Below, one piece after another: positions 33,042 to 42,733 of a stretch of DNA of 64,000 bases. The notes beneath the pieces are model-generated. The model did not search any database and was not told where the DNA came from. It worked only from the letters and a program-made list of their open reading frames with translations. Every line of letters begins with the position of its first letter. Position 1 is the stretch's first letter. Source of the stretch: Bacteroidota bacterium (GTDB taxonomy: Bacteria; Bacteroidota; Bacteroidia; UKL13-3); NCBI GenBank assembly GCA_027488905.1, contig JAIYAT010000007.1:186001-250000 (forward strand), written 5' to 3'. Made by a program: the position numbers and the translations under genes.

Positions 33042-35219
33042 ATGAAACTAAAAATCATTTTGCTACTTCTTGTAGCATTAAACATAAATGCTGTATTTGC
33101 ACAGAATACATTTAAGGTTATTCTCAAAGACAGCGAAACAAAGGAACCGTTAATTGGTGCTACCGCCATTTTAGACGGCACAACAAACGGTGCAACTGCC
33201 GATAATAACGGACTTGTAACTCTGACTAACATTCCAAACGGGAAACAGGTAATTGAATTTCGTTATATTGGTTATCAAGAGAGAAAAGATACATTCGACT
33301 TTCCTGTGACAAATTCCGAACCCATTGAAATACTATTGAAATCCGAAGCAGATGAAATAGGGGAAGTGGTTATTTCTTCAACAAGAAGCACACGGACAAT
33401 TAAAGATATTCCTACGAGAGTTGAATTTATTGCAGGAGAAGAATTAGAAGAAAAAGGAAATATGAAATCGGGCGATATTAGAATGTTGCTAAACGAAAGC
33501 ACAGGTATTCAAACGCAACAGACATCAGCAACAAGTGGAAATGCAAGTATAAGAATTCAAGGACTTGACGGACGTTACACGCAAATTTTAAAAGACGGTT
33601 TCCCTTTGTTTTCTGGCGCTGCAAGTGGCTTGGGTTTGCTTCAAACCCCGCCTTTAGACTTAAAGCAAGTGGAATTAATAAAAGGTTCGGCTTCTACTTT
33701 ATATGGTGGTGGAGCAATTGCGGGACTGGTAAATTTAATTTCCAAAACTCCAACCAACGAAAGGGAATTGAAATTTCATCTCAATGGAAGTTCGGGAAAA
33801 GGATTTGATTTAAACGGTTTTTACGGACAGCGTTTCAAAAAAGTGGGCACAACTATTTTTGCTTCTCATAATCGTAACTGGGCTTACGACCCTGCAAATA
33901 TTGACCTTACTGCCATTCCTAAATTTGAACGCTATGTTTTTAATCCTAAGCTATTCTTATATTTTACTGAAAAGTCAAAATTAAATTTTGGTATTAATTC
34001 AACAATTGAAAATCGTCTTGGCGGGGACATTCGTTACATTGAGGGCAATGGCGACAGCCTACACAGTTACTTTGAAGAAAACAAAACTCAACGCTATTCA
34101 ACGCAATTGACTTTTGACCACAATTTCAACGATAGTAACCGTTTTAGTTTTAAAAACAGTGTTAGTTATTTCAACCGTAAAATTAGTATTCCCCAATATA
34201 GCTTTGACGGAACACAATTAGCGTCATTCAGCGAAGCCACTTATTCCAGTAGCAAGGAAAAATCTGAATGGATTGTAGGTTTAAATCTATGGACTGATAA
34301 TTTCCAAGAAAAACAAATTGACACTTTGCCACTTCGTAATTACCAGCTAATAACTACGGGTGCATTTATTCAAAATATTTGGAAGGCAACTAAATGGCTG
34401 AATCTTGAAACAGGTTTTAGAACGGACTATGTTGTTGATTATGGCTTTGCTTTTCTTCCCCGAATTTCTGCTTTATTCAAAATTACTCCCAAACTGACTT
34501 CAAGAATTGGTGGTGGTTTCGGTTATAAATCACCGACCATATTTACAGAGGAAAGCGAAAGAATTCAATATCGAAATGTATTGGCAATTAACAGCAACAC
34601 TAATAAATTAGAAAAAAGTTACGGAGGAAATATTGATTTTAATTATCGAACGTCATTTGCAGATAACAAAATTACTTTCAGTATCAATCAGCTTTTCTTT
34701 TACACTTATTTAGATAAACCGTTACTGCTTCAACCACAAACAAATGGTTTGTATCAATTTATAAATGCCAATGGAAATATTGACACCAAAGGAACAGAAA
34801 CAAACATTAAAATCGGTTATGAAGATTTCAAGTTGTTTATAGGCTATACATATACCGACATAAGACTACATCAAAACGGGACAGCTATTGAAAATCCATT
34901 AACACCCAAACACCGCCTGAACTCAATCTTGATGTATGAAGTAGAAGAAAAATGGAAAGTAGGATTAGAAGCATATTATTTCAGTCCTCAAAAATTAAGT
35001 GACGGAACAACAGGAAAACAATATGTGATTTGCGGTTTTATGGTTGAAAAATTTTGGGAGAAGCTTTCTCTTTACATCAATTTTGAAAACTTTTTAGATG
35101 TAAGACAAACTCGCTTTGACAGCATTTATACAGGAACAGTAACTAATCCTGTTTTCAAAGACATTTACGCACCACTTGATGGTTTTCTAATTAACGGAGG
35201 AATAAAATTTAGACTATAA
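33042..35219 (+). CDS. TonB-dependent outer-membrane receptor
   Basis: 725 residues. Signal peptide (KIILLLLVALNINAVFAQ), then a CarboxypepD_reg-like domain (~22-105: FKVILKDSETKEPLIGATAILDGT), the plug (~120-235, with VRMLLNESTGIQTQQTSATSGNASIRIQGLDGRYTQIL-type residues) and a beta-barrel ending GFLINGGIKFRL. It imports or exports substrate across the outer membrane using TonB energy. Coupling to a Cys-rich secreted protein and a cation transporter suggests a metal or metal-chelate substrate. Full length, no disruption. Confidence 0.9.
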   Translation: MKLKIILLLLVALNINAVFAQNTFKVILKDSETKEPLIGATAILDGTTNGATADNNGLVTLTNIPNGKQVIEFRYIGYQERKDTFDFPVTNSEPIEILLKSEADEIGEVVISSTRSTRTIKDIPTRVEFIAGEELEEKGNMKSGDIRMLLNESTGIQTQQTSATSGNASIRIQGLDGRYTQILKDGFPLFSGAASGLGLLQTPPLDLKQVELIKGSASTLYGGGAIAGLVNLISKTPTNERELKFHLNGSSGKGFDLNGFYGQRFKKVGTTIFASHNRNWAYDPANIDLTAIPKFERYVFNPKLFLYFTEKSKLNFGINSTIENRLGGDIRYIEGNGDSLHSYFEENKTQRYSTQLTFDHNFNDSNRFSFKNSVSYFNRKISIPQYSFDGTQLASFSEATYSSSKEKSEWIVGLNLWTDNFQEKQIDTLPLRNYQLITTGAFIQNIWKATKWLNLETGFRTDYVVDYGFAFLPRISALFKITPKLTSRIGGGFGYKSPTIFTEESERIQYRNVLAINSNTNKLEKSYGGNIDFNYRTSFADNKITFSINQLFFYTYLDKPLLLQPQTNGLYQFINANGNIDTKGTETNIKIGYEDFKLFIGYTYTDIRLHQNGTAIENPLTPKHRLNSILMYEVEEKWKVGLEAYYFSPQKLSDGTTGKQYVICGFMVEKFWEKLSLYINFENFLDVRQTRFDSIYTGTVTNPVFKDIYAPLDGFLINGGIKFRL

Positions 35220-35223
35220 AATT

Positions 35224-36018
35224 ATGGAAATGCAAAAAACGACATTCAATATTTCCAAAATGGACTGTCCATCGGAAGAAAATCTTATCCGTTTAAGATT
35301 GGAAGAACTTTCAAATATAAAATCATTGCAGTTTGACATTGCAAACCGCAAACTTGAAGTTTATCATACTGACAGCTATCACTCAATATTATCTGCACTT
35401 GACAGTTTAAAGCTCGATACCAAGTTTGTTGACAATGTTTCGGCAGCCAGTTTTGAGCCAACTGACTCGCAAGACCGAAAACTTCTATGGTTAGTTTTAT
35501 CAATTAATTTTTTCTTTTTTATTCTTGAAATGTTGACAGGATTTTTGAGCCATTCAATGGGTCTTGTCGCTGACAGTCTTGATATGCTTGCCGACAGTAT
35601 AGTTTATGGACTTGCTCTTTTTGCGGTTGGCGGGACTATTCTACGTAAAAAGAAAATTGCAAAAATTGGTGGTTACTTTCAAATGACACTCGCTGTATTT
35701 GGTTTAGGAGAAGTAATCAGACGGTTTCTTGGGCTGGAAGAAGTTCCCGTTTTTCAGACAATGATAATTATTTCTTCACTTGCATTAATCGGTAATGCGA
35801 CAAGTTTATATCTATTGCAAAGAAGTAAAAACCGAGAAGCACATATGCAGGCAAGTATGATTTTTACTTCTAATGATGTAATTGCAAACATAGGCGTAAT
35901 CATTGCAGGCGGACTGGTTTACTTTACAAATTCAAAATATCCCGACTTAATAATCGGAACTATTGTTTTTATTCTCGTTGGACGAGGAGCATTCCGAATA
36001 TTAAAATTATCGAAATAG
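35224..36018 (+). CDS. HMA-fused cation diffusion facilitator-like transporter
   Basis: 264 residues. The N-terminal ~75 residues form a heavy-metal-associated-like domain (FNISKMDCPSEENLIRLRLEEL; the CxxC is reduced to a single Cys in MDCPSEE). The rest is a CDF membrane region (LSINFFFFILEMLTGFLSHSMGLVADSLDMLADSIVYGLALF), with the metal-binding Asp pattern ADSLDMLAD, and about five to six helices. It probably exports divalent metals. It starts 4 bp after the receptor gene, forming one operon. Confidence 0.85.
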   Translation: MEMQKTTFNISKMDCPSEENLIRLRLEELSNIKSLQFDIANRKLEVYHTDSYHSILSALDSLKLDTKFVDNVSAASFEPTDSQDRKLLWLVLSINFFFFILEMLTGFLSHSMGLVADSLDMLADSIVYGLALFAVGGTILRKKKIAKIGGYFQMTLAVFGLGEVIRRFLGLEEVPVFQTMIIISSLALIGNATSLYLLQRSKNREAHMQASMIFTSNDVIANIGVIIAGGLVYFTNSKYPDLIIGTIVFILVGRGAFRILKLSK

Positions 36019-36249
36019 GCAGACACACAAAAGCACATACATTTGCAAACCGCTCAAATCAACCCTCTGACCAAAGTTTGCAAATAAGTGTGCTTTTCCC
36101 TGCCCGAATAAAATTGAATTAAAAAATTCCTTCACTTCTAAAAAATACTCAACCAACAACCGACACAAAAGCAACTCGACAGGACGGCATAAATCAAAAG
36201 CGACAAAGGTCTACAGCGACACGGTGAACATAACGCCAGCGGGTAACAG

Positions 36250-36555
36250 CTAAGGTTTTGTTGCGTGAAAAGGGCGGTAGCATAGAACTAACTTGCCATT
36301 CTTTAGCCTTTCTGGATTTGAAATATTGCCAATACAATACCAGGCCTTATAACAGCATGGCTTATTGTATTCTGAACAAATATTAGGCTTTGTAAAGGTT
36401 GGATTAAGGAGTAGTCCTTGACTAAATAAGGGATTATAACTAAAAATAAGTAATAGAAATACTAGCACTTTAAGCAGATTCGAGTTTTTACACCTATAAT
36501 TTAAAAATTTAAACGTGGTTTCATTGACAATATTAATAATGAATAAATATTCCAA
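36250..36555 (-). pseudogene. Possible truncated secreted-protein gene remnant
   Basis: 101 codons. An internal hydrophobic signal-like stretch (LLKVLVFLLLIFSYNPLFSQ) leads into GLLLNPTFTKPNICSEYN ... CYKAW, which resembles the start of secreted Bacteroidota surface proteins (NLVPNPSFE...CPxxxxxxxxxxxW type). It then stops early. The remaining part is missing, so this may be a gene fragment left by the island insertion. Weak evidence. Confidence 0.35.
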
Positions 36556-36585
36556 AACCTTCTTTAATTATTAAGTTTTATTGAA

Positions 36586-36810
36586 CTACGGTTCCCCAAA
36601 TTCATCAATAATAATCTTTACATTAGCTGGAGTTAATAACCTATTACCGGGTTTGTATCCTGCTTTTTCTAATTTTTTAATTAGTGTATTGGGATTTGAA
36701 ATCCACTTACGTAACTGCGCACTGGCACTTTTCTGAGTAATATTAGGAAAATATAGTTGTGCGAGCTCACCAAATCCGTAAGCTCGCACTTTAAAAGTTT
36801 CTTCATTCAT
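36586..36810 (-). CDS. DUF4248-family protein
   Basis: 74 residues. The pattern RAYGFGELAQLYFPNITQKSASAQLRKWI ... GYKPGNRLLTPANVKIIIDEFGEP matches the small DUF4248 proteins that travel with Bacteroidota tyrosine integrases, probably winged-helix-like DNA-binding proteins (regulators or excision factors). It lies downstream of the integrase on the same strand, 93 bp away. Confidence 0.8.
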   Translation of the reverse strand: MNEETFKVRAYGFGELAQLYFPNITQKSASAQLRKWISNPNTLIKKLEKAGYKPGNRLLTPANVKIIIDEFGEP

Positions 36811-36903
36811 GGTGTTATTTTTTTAAGTTTTAACACCCCCATTTTTTGAATTTTGATACTTGGTATGTTTTTGCTCTTTTGGGTGAGCCTTCCATTAATA
36901 AAA

Positions 36904-38166
36904 TTAACTTACGTGGCTTTGCATGGCTGGAGATAAGGTTAACCTGGCTCCGATTTTACTTGCCAATTCAGTCATATCATTTCCAATTTTGGCATCCACT
37001 ATTCTGGCGTAATGCTGCGTGGTTCTGATGCTTTTATGTCCCATCATTCTGGCAACAGATTCGATAGGAACTCCATTCATCATAGTTACCGTAGTTGCAA
37101 ACGTATGTCGTGCTACATGGAAGGTTAGCGTTTTTTCTATCCTAGCGAGCGTTTGAATCTCTTTTAGGTATGCGTTGAGCTTCTGGTTGCTAATTACTGG
37201 CAAAACCTTGTCCTCGGCTCTTAAAATGCTTAAATCGCAGTATTTTTCGATAATGAAGGTTGGTACATGCAACAATGGAACCTGTGACTTAGCTTTTGTT
37301 TTCTGTCTCCTAGTTTTTATCCATAAAACGCCTTTGTTATCCAGCTCTAGTTCTGATCCCTTCAATTTGAAAAGGTCGGCATACGAAAGGCCGCTAAAAC
37401 TAGAGAAAACAAATAAGTCTCTAACCAACTCTAACCTGGGCATCAAAATTTCCAAATCCATAACTGATTGCAATTCTGTTTCAGTAAGGTAAGGCCTATC
37501 CACCTCACGAAGCGATAATTTGAAATCGGCAAAGGGATTAATTTGTAACCAACCATTTTGCAATCCTATGCGAACGATGCGTTTGAAATTTTGCAAGTAT
37601 TTCATGGAGGTATTGTGACAGCACATTTTTTTTGTGCGTAGGAACAAATCAAATTTTACCACCATTTGGCGATTAACTAATTTAATGGGAACATCTGGCA
37701 CATTCAATTCTTCCATTAAAAATTGGCGCATGTAACGTAAAGCGGTTTTGTACTTGTGGTAATTTCCATAGGAGGTCTCTTTACCAATCATAAGTTTAAG
37801 GTCGGCCAAATGGTCATCCCAGATAATGCAGAGGCTTCTGCTTTTGGAGGTGTTTACGCATAATATAGCATCACGTAATAATTCTGGAGTACAATGGTCA
37901 TACAATCCATTAAGTGATGAATATTTGTGGTAAGCATTTGATTTAAAATCTTCCAAGTAGCGATTTACATCCATCGCTATGTTCGATTTACCTCGACATA
38001 CACCAACCTTTCCATCCCATAAATCTGGATGAACATTGAGTTTGGTGAAAATTGCAAGCGATTTACCATTTATGGTAACACGCATGTTAATTGGGCACTC
38101 GCCATTTCTTGTTGGGCGAGAGCGATTGATGTAAAACATCAATCTGAAAGTTGTTCTTGACGACAT
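36904..38166 (-). CDS. Bacteroidota-type tyrosine integrase of the island
   Basis: 420 residues from the ATG at 38164-38166 (MSSRTTFRLMFYINRS), where the arm-binding domain starts; 38217 is the longer alternative. Arm domain ~1-90, SAM-like core-binding domain ~100-210, catalytic domain with TFHVARHTFATTV (HxxR) and MMGHKSIRTTQHYARI (His and Tyr). The usual first Arg is a Ser in FSGLSYADL, as in IntDOT-type integrases. Its 5' end faces the tmRNA 3' end (gap ~270 bp), suggesting it inserted the whole left region into ssrA. Confidence 0.9.
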   Translation of the reverse strand: MSSRTTFRLMFYINRSRPTRNGECPINMRVTINGKSLAIFTKLNVHPDLWDGKVGVCRGKSNIAMDVNRYLEDFKSNAYHKYSSLNGLYDHCTPELLRDAILCVNTSKSRSLCIIWDDHLADLKLMIGKETSYGNYHKYKTALRYMRQFLMEELNVPDVPIKLVNRQMVVKFDLFLRTKKMCCHNTSMKYLQNFKRIVRIGLQNGWLQINPFADFKLSLREVDRPYLTETELQSVMDLEILMPRLELVRDLFVFSSFSGLSYADLFKLKGSELELDNKGVLWIKTRRQKTKAKSQVPLLHVPTFIIEKYCDLSILRAEDKVLPVISNQKLNAYLKEIQTLARIEKTLTFHVARHTFATTVTMMNGVPIESVARMMGHKSIRTTQHYARIVDAKIGNDMTELASKIGARLTLSPAMQSHVS

Positions 38167-38370
38167 CTTTAAGTTTTTTAAAATGGCCCCCCATTTTTGG
38201 GTCAATAATGGTGACATTTTTCCGAGTTGTCAAGCGACAAAACGGGACAGAACGCGACATTGAGCGACAACCTGTGACGTTTTTTGTGTTTTTACAAATC
38301 ACGTCACAAGTTGCAAAATGAAATTGTCGTTTTATGGCGTTTTAAGTCGTATCAAATGACCCAAAAAACC

Positions 38371-38408
38371 AAAAAAAAATCCCAATTATCAATGATAATC
38401 AGGATTTT
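38371..38408 (-). terminator. Rho-independent terminator of tmRNA
   Basis: On the minus strand, AAAATCC, an internal CA/CA mismatch and ATTATC pair with GATAAT and GGATTTT around an ATT loop, followed by a run of nine T. It lies ~25 bp downstream of the tmRNA 3' end. Confidence 0.7.
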
Positions 38409-38433
38409 AAGTGAAATTCCTTACGGAAATCAG

Positions 38434-38798
38434 TGGAGCTGCAGGGAGTCGAACCCTGGTCCGGAGGTGCAATGGTCACGCTTTCTACACGTTTAGCGCA
38501 ACATTGTTTTCGGCTTGGGCAGGTTGTTGTGCTTACCAACCCAAACTATATTTACTAAATACTCTTTACAGCCAGTAACCACACTGCAAAAAGACCTTGT
38601 CTGATGACGGTTCTATTGGCAATACGACAAGACAAGTACTACCGAACCGAAGGCATCGCGTAATCTTCCTGATTAGGCAGCCATTGCGAATTGAGTTTCG
38701 CCAACTATGGTTTTGGAAATTGATATTATAGTGCCAACTGTCCAATGCACTACATGCTTACATGCCAATCAATCACCCCGTCAATACCGGTCAGCCCC
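38434..38798 (-). ncRNA. ssrA: tmRNA (transfer-messenger RNA)
   Basis: 365 nt. The 5' end (GGGGCTGACC) pairs over 7 bp with the 3' end (CAGCTCC plus discriminator A), including a single G-U. The T-arm GGTTCGACTCCC is present. The tag reading frame sits at about 38672-38698: GGC GAA ACT CAA TTC GCA ATG GCT GCC TAA, giving tag (A)GETQFAMAA after a TAGTT signal. The CCA end is not encoded. tmRNA rescues stalled ribosomes. Its 3' end is a common integrase target and abuts the integrase gene. Confidence 0.95.
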
Positions 38799-38832
38799 AG
38801 AATTAAAGAACTAGCCTACAAAGATACACGCT

Positions 38833-40161
38833 CTACTCGCATTTCAACAAACATTTTTCTTTGTTAGCATACGCTTGGCACCATTGTATTAATGTTAAAC
38901 TGTCTCTGGCATTTACATTAATCACTCTATATCCTCCTTCGGCATCTAAGCGCCATGCCCACTCACTGTTGGTTTGCCTTTGCCCATTGTCATACCACCA
39001 AGCGGTATATTGCTTTTGTCCTTCTTTCTCTAAACAACCCATCATTACTGGCAAGCTCCCAATGTTTGTGGCTTTAAATTCTTTTAAACTAAATCCCGAG
39101 GCACGCCAGCATATCTGTGGCGGATGTCCTCCTTCAAAAGGTCGCATCTTTGGTTTAAGATATATCAACACGCTGTCATTACTTAACTGCACCACACCTT
39201 CTGCTTGCATTTTTTTTATATATCCCTTCACATGTAATTCCTCCAAAGCTTGGTCTTGCCTAAACATGGCTATCGATATCCAACCAATACTTATCATTAC
39301 CGCTAATAAAAAAGATAGTACCAAAGCATATTTACTAGAATTCACCGTCACTTCCATTGCTGGATTATGCGCCTTTGGTTCAAACCGCAAACCAATGAGG
39401 TACATAGGTAAAAAGGTATAAACCATTAAGCTGGCAATGCCAATTAAATCGTGACTGAGGGTTTGTGGCGCCGACTTAAACAGCACCAATGCCATAATTC
39501 GAAATAGGTTGCTCAACAATAATAGAACAACTACCATTAACGCGTAAACAAACAACTGCCAGAAGCTATAAAAAACACCTTTCTTTTGCTCTTGTTGAGC
39601 CAGTATAAACACAGCTCCCAAACATCCAGTGCCTATCATTTTTAGTCCAACGCAAGCCTCGTCTACATAAAAAGAAAAGCCATTGCCAAGCGTAAAATAG
39701 CTTCCTTTGTTTTGAACCAAAATGCCTGCAAAGCTTAATAAGGCTGCACTCCATTCGCTTAACAACAATCGGATAGGAAACGAAAAGATATTCACCACAT
39801 AATACAAAGCAGGCGACATAGCCAACAACAAAGCCAAGGGCAGATACCCCATAAATCCAAAGCTTAAAGACAAAACCCATAGCAACAAACAACCCGAAGC
39901 CAAATAGGCAAATACCTGCAGTTTTAGTAAGCCCAATAAAGTAGTAAAAAGCAAGGTAAGCCACAAGTAGTGTTTGCTTTTTTGGGTGTTTGGTTCAAAC
40001 CGAAAAATAAACGGTGCCACCAATAGAGCAGCCATCACCTGAAAGCTTAATAATAAATAATGAGCATTTACCATTACCGCAAATGCCAAGGCCAACAAAG
40101 GTGGTAGCCACTTTTTTAAATTAAGCGATAGGTGCACTTTGGCGTTTTCTCCAATATACAA
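38833..40161 (-). CDS. xrtN: Exosortase N (XrtN-type transpeptidase)
   Basis: 442 residues. About eight membrane helices cover the N-terminal two-thirds. Catalytic residues are visible: Cys in YVDEACVGLKMIGTGC, Arg in LLLSNLFRIMALVL and His in LSHDLIGIASLM. A C-terminal extracytoplasmic domain (~320-442, with WRASGFSLKEF and AWWYDNGQRQ) is attached, as in XrtN. Exosortases cut and process PEP-CTERM-like C-terminal signals. It overlaps the VIT-protein gene by 41 bp, whose C-terminus has the matching signal, so that protein is the likely sole substrate. Two GGTTTGAACC words lie inside. Confidence 0.88.
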   Translation of the reverse strand: MYIGENAKVHLSLNLKKWLPPLLALAFAVMVNAHYLLLSFQVMAALLVAPFIFRFEPNTQKSKHYLWLTLLFTTLLGLLKLQVFAYLASGCLLLWVLSLSFGFMGYLPLALLLAMSPALYYVVNIFSFPIRLLLSEWSAALLSFAGILVQNKGSYFTLGNGFSFYVDEACVGLKMIGTGCLGAVFILAQQEQKKGVFYSFWQLFVYALMVVVLLLLSNLFRIMALVLFKSAPQTLSHDLIGIASLMVYTFLPMYLIGLRFEPKAHNPAMEVTVNSSKYALVLSFLLAVMISIGWISIAMFRQDQALEELHVKGYIKKMQAEGVVQLSNDSVLIYLKPKMRPFEGGHPPQICWRASGFSLKEFKATNIGSLPVMMGCLEKEGQKQYTAWWYDNGQRQTNSEWAWRLDAEGGYRVINVNARDSLTLIQWCQAYANKEKCLLKCE

Positions 40162-42664
40162 ACAACAAAAATAGTAAGGCTCCTATTAAGGCCCACTCGT
40201 GCGGCTCGGGAACAGCGCCACCTTCCAAGAAATCGGCATTGCCCAGCGAGTTTTGGTTCTTTTTAATTCCAAAACGCTCATAGTCGGCTTCAGATTCTAG
40301 CACTAACAAGCTACTAACCGGACTTAACACATAGGCCGCTTCTGCCATACCCAATAAGGCGGTTTCATACTTTTGTTTTTCGAAATAATGACTACCCAAA
40401 GTTCGCATGAGTTGCGAGTAATTATACAAACGCATGAGATGGTCGGGTGCAGATGCATTTGAAACATTTGCGCTTCTTAATTCATTGTTTGGCAGCTGGC
40501 TTGCTGTAATAAACAAACCACTTTCTTTGATATAAATTAAGGAATCGGTCTCGGGCATCGAAGGCCATGAGTTCTGGTTCAAGTAAGCCTTCACAAAGTT
40601 TAAGTCCATGGCTTGATACTGAATGCACCTTAGCTCATTGAGGGTTTTATAGAAAGGCGAAAAGGATTCGCCTATATTCACAACTCTTAACTTGCCATGA
40701 TGTTGTTGCAACCAAGTTTGCAGGTATTGGGCATAATCGTATCCTTTGAGGTCGTCTAATACTGGACTTCTGTGAGAGGTTTTGGTAATAAGGACACTTT
40801 GTTGTGGGTTTTTAATTTGGAATAAACAAGGCAATCCAAATTGGTAGTTTTTATACTTCTTAAAAATGCGTTCTACTTGGTCGGGGGCAATGGCTTCTTT
40901 TTGATGGGTTAGGGCATACACCTGCTTTCCTTTAAGCATATCGAGTGTAGCTTTAAACTCTTCTAAGGTCCAATGAGCATTTAGGTCTATATACACATCT
41001 TTAGCAATAAAGGGTGCTAATTTTGCTGTTGCAGGAGCCATCTGGTAGCGTATGTTGCCAAAGGTAAAAGGGGTGGTGCTAAGTGGTACCTCATTTAACT
41101 GCAAGCTCCAGTTTGGTAAATAATCTCCAGCATAGCTAATGGTTTGATCCGACTCTTGCTGCCATGCATCGGGCATATTTGATATAACCGCAGGCGTCAT
41201 GAGTTGAATGGTTAGCGCTTCGCGTGCATGTTTGGCAAGTGGTCCTTCGAACCAAACATTCTCTAACAAAAGCTTGCCAGGTTGGTATTTTAGCGGGGAG
41301 GTAAATCCAATTTTAAACACGCGGTCTTCTTTGCTTGTGCAAGGAAACACAGATACGGTTACCCTATTTCCTTCGCGCCAATGGGCAATGGCAGGGTCTC
41401 TGCGTTCAACCCCTACAATGGTATTAAAAGCAGAGTCGGCACGCTGACGTGTGGTAAGCCTAGATTTTTCTTCTTTGCCATTTACCCATAAAGATAGGGA
41501 GGTAACAATGGAACCTTCGGGTAGGTGAAAGGTATAATAGGCTTGTTGGGTTTCGGTAACAAACAACACATCTTGCGAGGTTTTGCCTTGGTTTTTGATG
41601 GTAAGAATTTTCTCTTGGTAGGCCAATCTATGTTCTGGATACACTTTTATTTGGGTGCTCACACTTTGGGTAATAAGGCTATTGCCGCTCCACAGGCGTT
41701 CGTCTGTTTTATGGCGTTGGTCGCGGCGAATATTTATTAGTGCCAAAGCTGTTTGTTGATCGAGGGAAGGGCTTCCAAAAAAAGCATTGCCAATAATTGC
41801 CAAAGGGTTATGGTATTTGCGATCGCCATTGGCATTTACCCCAAAACCGTCTTCAAAAAACCGTTGAGAGATGTGCGAAGACAAGGCAATTTCGTCGGCA
41901 ATAGGATGGGAACTTAATTGCTGCGCCAAGGCAATGTGCAAGGGCAATTGTGCTTGGCTACTGAGGTAATTTTTTGCGCTAATGTCTTTTATTTCGGTTT
42001 GAACCGAATGCCATTGATACAGCCAAAAGCTTAGGATAAGTAGCGGCGTAACCAAACCAATGAGGTAGGGTTTCCAAAGAAATTGTTGGTCTTTGCGGAT
42101 GGCGCTTATTAAGAGTAAGCCCCAGAACAAGGGTACAAAAGTATGGGTAGATATTAGGAAAAAGAAGCTACCCAAAAGGCCAAAAGGCATTAATGGAAGC
42201 AGGTATAGATTAAGGTAAATGGTAAGCACTGTAGCACTTCCTGCTAGGACGTAAAATAAGGCGCGCATTCGCGCGCCTAACATCTGCAAATACGGAAAGC
42301 TCAACAAAAACGCCGCACTGGCAAAAACATATAAACTTAACCACCATGGAAACCTTGCAAAAACAGGAATAAGCGTATTTAAAGAAAAAGCACTGATGGT
42401 AAACAACAATACAAAATTAACCCAGCAGGCATACGGAATGGCAATGCGCTTGCCCGTTTCGGGATGGCGATGAACAGCAAAGCCAAACCAAATGTGCAAA
42501 AGGTAGATTAGACTCATTAAGTCATTAAACAAAAAGCAAATAAAAACAGTGTCGCTAGACTTGGGAGTGAATTGCTGTAATATGTAAATCAAGAACGAAG
42601 CTGCAATAAGTATCAATCCTAATATATAGGAGTTTTTGTAAGGGGTTTTTATGGGCGGTTGCAT
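40121..42664 (-). CDS. XrtN system VIT-domain protein
   Basis: 847 residues. Around six N-terminal helices (~1-225) are followed by a VIT domain (~320-460, with SVSTQIKVYPEHRLAYQEKILTIKNQ and RADSAFNTIVGVERRDPAIAHW). A long extracytoplasmic region leads to a C-terminal VPEPHEW motif, a hydrophobic helix (ALIGALLFLLFVYW) and basic KRQS tail: a PEP-CTERM-type sorting signal. The family is known from exosortase N loci. Its function beyond being processed by XrtN is unknown. Confidence 0.88.
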   Translation of the reverse strand: MQPPIKTPYKNSYILGLILIAASFLIYILQQFTPKSSDTVFICFLFNDLMSLIYLLHIWFGFAVHRHPETGKRIAIPYACWVNFVLLFTISAFSLNTLIPVFARFPWWLSLYVFASAAFLLSFPYLQMLGARMRALFYVLAGSATVLTIYLNLYLLPLMPFGLLGSFFFLISTHTFVPLFWGLLLISAIRKDQQFLWKPYLIGLVTPLLILSFWLYQWHSVQTEIKDISAKNYLSSQAQLPLHIALAQQLSSHPIADEIALSSHISQRFFEDGFGVNANGDRKYHNPLAIIGNAFFGSPSLDQQTALALINIRRDQRHKTDERLWSGNSLITQSVSTQIKVYPEHRLAYQEKILTIKNQGKTSQDVLFVTETQQAYYTFHLPEGSIVTSLSLWVNGKEEKSRLTTRQRADSAFNTIVGVERRDPAIAHWREGNRVTVSVFPCTSKEDRVFKIGFTSPLKYQPGKLLLENVWFEGPLAKHAREALTIQLMTPAVISNMPDAWQQESDQTISYAGDYLPNWSLQLNEVPLSTTPFTFGNIRYQMAPATAKLAPFIAKDVYIDLNAHWTLEEFKATLDMLKGKQVYALTHQKEAIAPDQVERIFKKYKNYQFGLPCLFQIKNPQQSVLITKTSHRSPVLDDLKGYDYAQYLQTWLQQHHGKLRVVNIGESFSPFYKTLNELRCIQYQAMDLNFVKAYLNQNSWPSMPETDSLIYIKESGLFITASQLPNNELRSANVSNASAPDHLMRLYNYSQLMRTLGSHYFEKQKYETALLGMAEAAYVLSPVSSLLVLESEADYERFGIKKNQNSLGNADFLEGGAVPEPHEWALIGALLFLLFVYWRKRQSAPIA

Positions 42665-42733
42665 GTAATTAAATTTCAGGTTACAACGAAACTACACCAT
42701 CTAAGGTATGAAAAGTAAAACTTTTACGCTTTA

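Noticed and set aside
36170-36250. Short repeat-like sequence (gtgaacataacgccagcgggtaa region) resembling common Bacteroidota intergenic repeats or attC-like ends
   Set aside because: No partner copy or clear core sites were found in the window, so neither an integron site nor an attachment site can be supported.
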